From contig NZ_SPNT01000002.1 of assembly GCF_004959855.1 (NCBI RefSeq), positions 124,001-188,000 on the forward strand: a stretch of 64,000 bases of DNA. Reading direction: 5' to 3'. The stretch is from Nitratireductor sp. XY-223 (GTDB taxonomy: Bacteria; Pseudomonadota; Alphaproteobacteria; Rhizobiales; Rhizobiaceae). The notes under the pieces were generated by a model. That model worked only from the letters and a program-made list of their open reading frames with translations, ran no database searches and was not told the DNA's origin. A program made the translations under genes and the position numbers. Below are positions 63,406-64,000 of this stretch, in pieces (within the stretch, counting starts at the first letter, position 1; the number at the start of each line of letters is the position of its first letter).

Positions 63406-64000
63406 CTATTTCAGGAACGACCAGTTCTTGTAGAAGATGCCGTTGAAATTGATGAGGATCGTCTGCAGGACGCGCATCATCGCGTTTTGCAGCCCGGTGA
63501 AGCTGGACGGGCGCAGGACATCGACAAACACGCAGTACCGCTCCCGGTCCTCGTCGTTTATCGAGCAATGTTCGAGTGTGTCGTCAAAGATAAAGAGCGG
63601 GTCGTCGTGCCAGAAGTGCTTCTTGCCGTCGACCTCGATATAGACCTTGTCGCTCTTGAAAGCAGACAGGTTGTAGAGGACCCGCACGGTCAGGCGCAAC
63701 GGACCGAAATGGCGCGACGTGAATTCCTTTTCGCTGAATGCGGAAAGGCCGATGGTTTTCACATAGGTGAAATCCTCGTTGAATTCCGGCACCGCGTCAT
63801 CGGTGTTCTTGTCATACCATTTGTAAAACAGCATGCCGCGCTTCTTGTCGCCCATCCTCTGCCGGACGTCGGCGATAATCGCTTCCTTCTTGTCCTTGAA
63901 CGTGTTCAGCACGCTCTCGATTTCCGCCCGCTCCTCTGGCGGAAAGTCCTCGAGGCTGTAGACATATTTGTTGCGCCAGGAAATCAGGTCGAAGAACAGA
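63406..64000 (-). CDS. Aspartyl/asparaginyl beta-hydroxylase-like protein (5' end cut)
   Basis: At least 197 aa; the frame is open to the window edge, beginning FFDLISWRNKYVYSLEDFPPEERAEIES. The Fe(II)/2-oxoglutarate domain shows HFGPLRLTVRVLYNLSAF, KKHFWHDDPLFIFDDTLEHCSINDEDRERYCVFVDVLRPS, with a metal His in DTLEHC and the 2-oxoglutarate Arg in RERYCVFVDVLRP. Members hydroxylate protein Asp/Asn or lipid acyl chains; the target is unknown. It converges on the aminotransferase gene directly, with no spacer. Confidence 0.85.
   Translation of the reverse strand, partial: LFFDLISWRNKYVYSLEDFPPEERAEIESVLNTFKDKKEAIIADVRQRMGDKKRGMLFYKWYDKNTDDAVPEFNEDFTYVKTIGLSAFSEKEFTSRHFGPLRLTVRVLYNLSAFKSDKVYIEVDGKKHFWHDDPLFIFDDTLEHCSINDEDRERYCVFVDVLRPSSFTGLQNAMMRVLQTILINFNGIFYKNWSFLK

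Overview
The window is GC-rich, densely coded chromosome from an alphaproteobacterium, most likely a Hyphomicrobiales (Rhizobiales) member near Phyllobacteriaceae/Rhizobiaceae. Pointers are the aroA-cmk-rpsA order, an EPSP synthase very close to the Agrobacterium CP4 type, a TIGR02300 'FYDLN' protein, short RNase D, a phasin/fabI/pta/ackA locus, several class III cyclases and a YcaO-TfuA pair. The species cannot be named from the sequence alone.

Layout. 1-9.2 kb is housekeeping: coaBC (in frame with an N-terminal ribbon-helix-helix segment and cut by the window edge), a class II glutamine amidotransferase, a DUF6356/Lrp divergon, pirin, DUF2855, prfC, dut, cysK and a YjhX-like protein. 9.3-20.9 kb is signalling-rich: a possible membrane-anchored RHH/EF-hand protein, an unknown coiled-coil membrane protein, comM/yifB, RNase D, a GYD protein, a methyltransferase, GNAT, and three class III cyclase genes in 6.2 kb. 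20.9-24.9 kb is a minus-strand operon, YcaO - TfuA - zinc metallopeptidase - a protein ending in eight VSGAR-type pentapeptides; this is the best candidate for an undescribed system (a possible RiPP or protein-thioamidation pathway).

25.2-28.5 kb is an aspT-aspD operon, a proton-motive aspartate decarboxylation cycle. 28.5-37.5 kb holds a TPR protein, a DUF6665-like protein, an ArsP-type permease with a divergent LysR, rpsA-cmk-aroA, the TIGR02300 protein and tRNA-Ala(GGC). The tRNA 3' end is repeated (21 bp) at 40969-40989. It bounds a 3.5 kb AT-richer island carrying an integrase remnant, a HEPN-like protein and two unknown membrane proteins, which could be a small defence cassette.

41.3-48.0 kb is DUF805 plus a six-gene MoxR/DUF58/SpoIIM-like/RDD operon with overlapping genes. 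48.0-51.3 kb is ackA - maoC-pta - a fabI remnant - phasin, linked to acetyl-CoA/PHB metabolism. 51.4-54.7 kb encodes DedA, a small Cys-rich exported protein, DUF411, an L,D-transpeptidase and a pentapeptide-repeat protein. 54.7-63.4 kb is a catabolic locus: a tripartite tricarboxylate-type transporter, aldehyde dehydrogenase and Tm-1-like protein, divergent from IclR-HAD-class III aminotransferase. The window ends inside an aspartyl/asparaginyl beta-hydroxylase-like gene.
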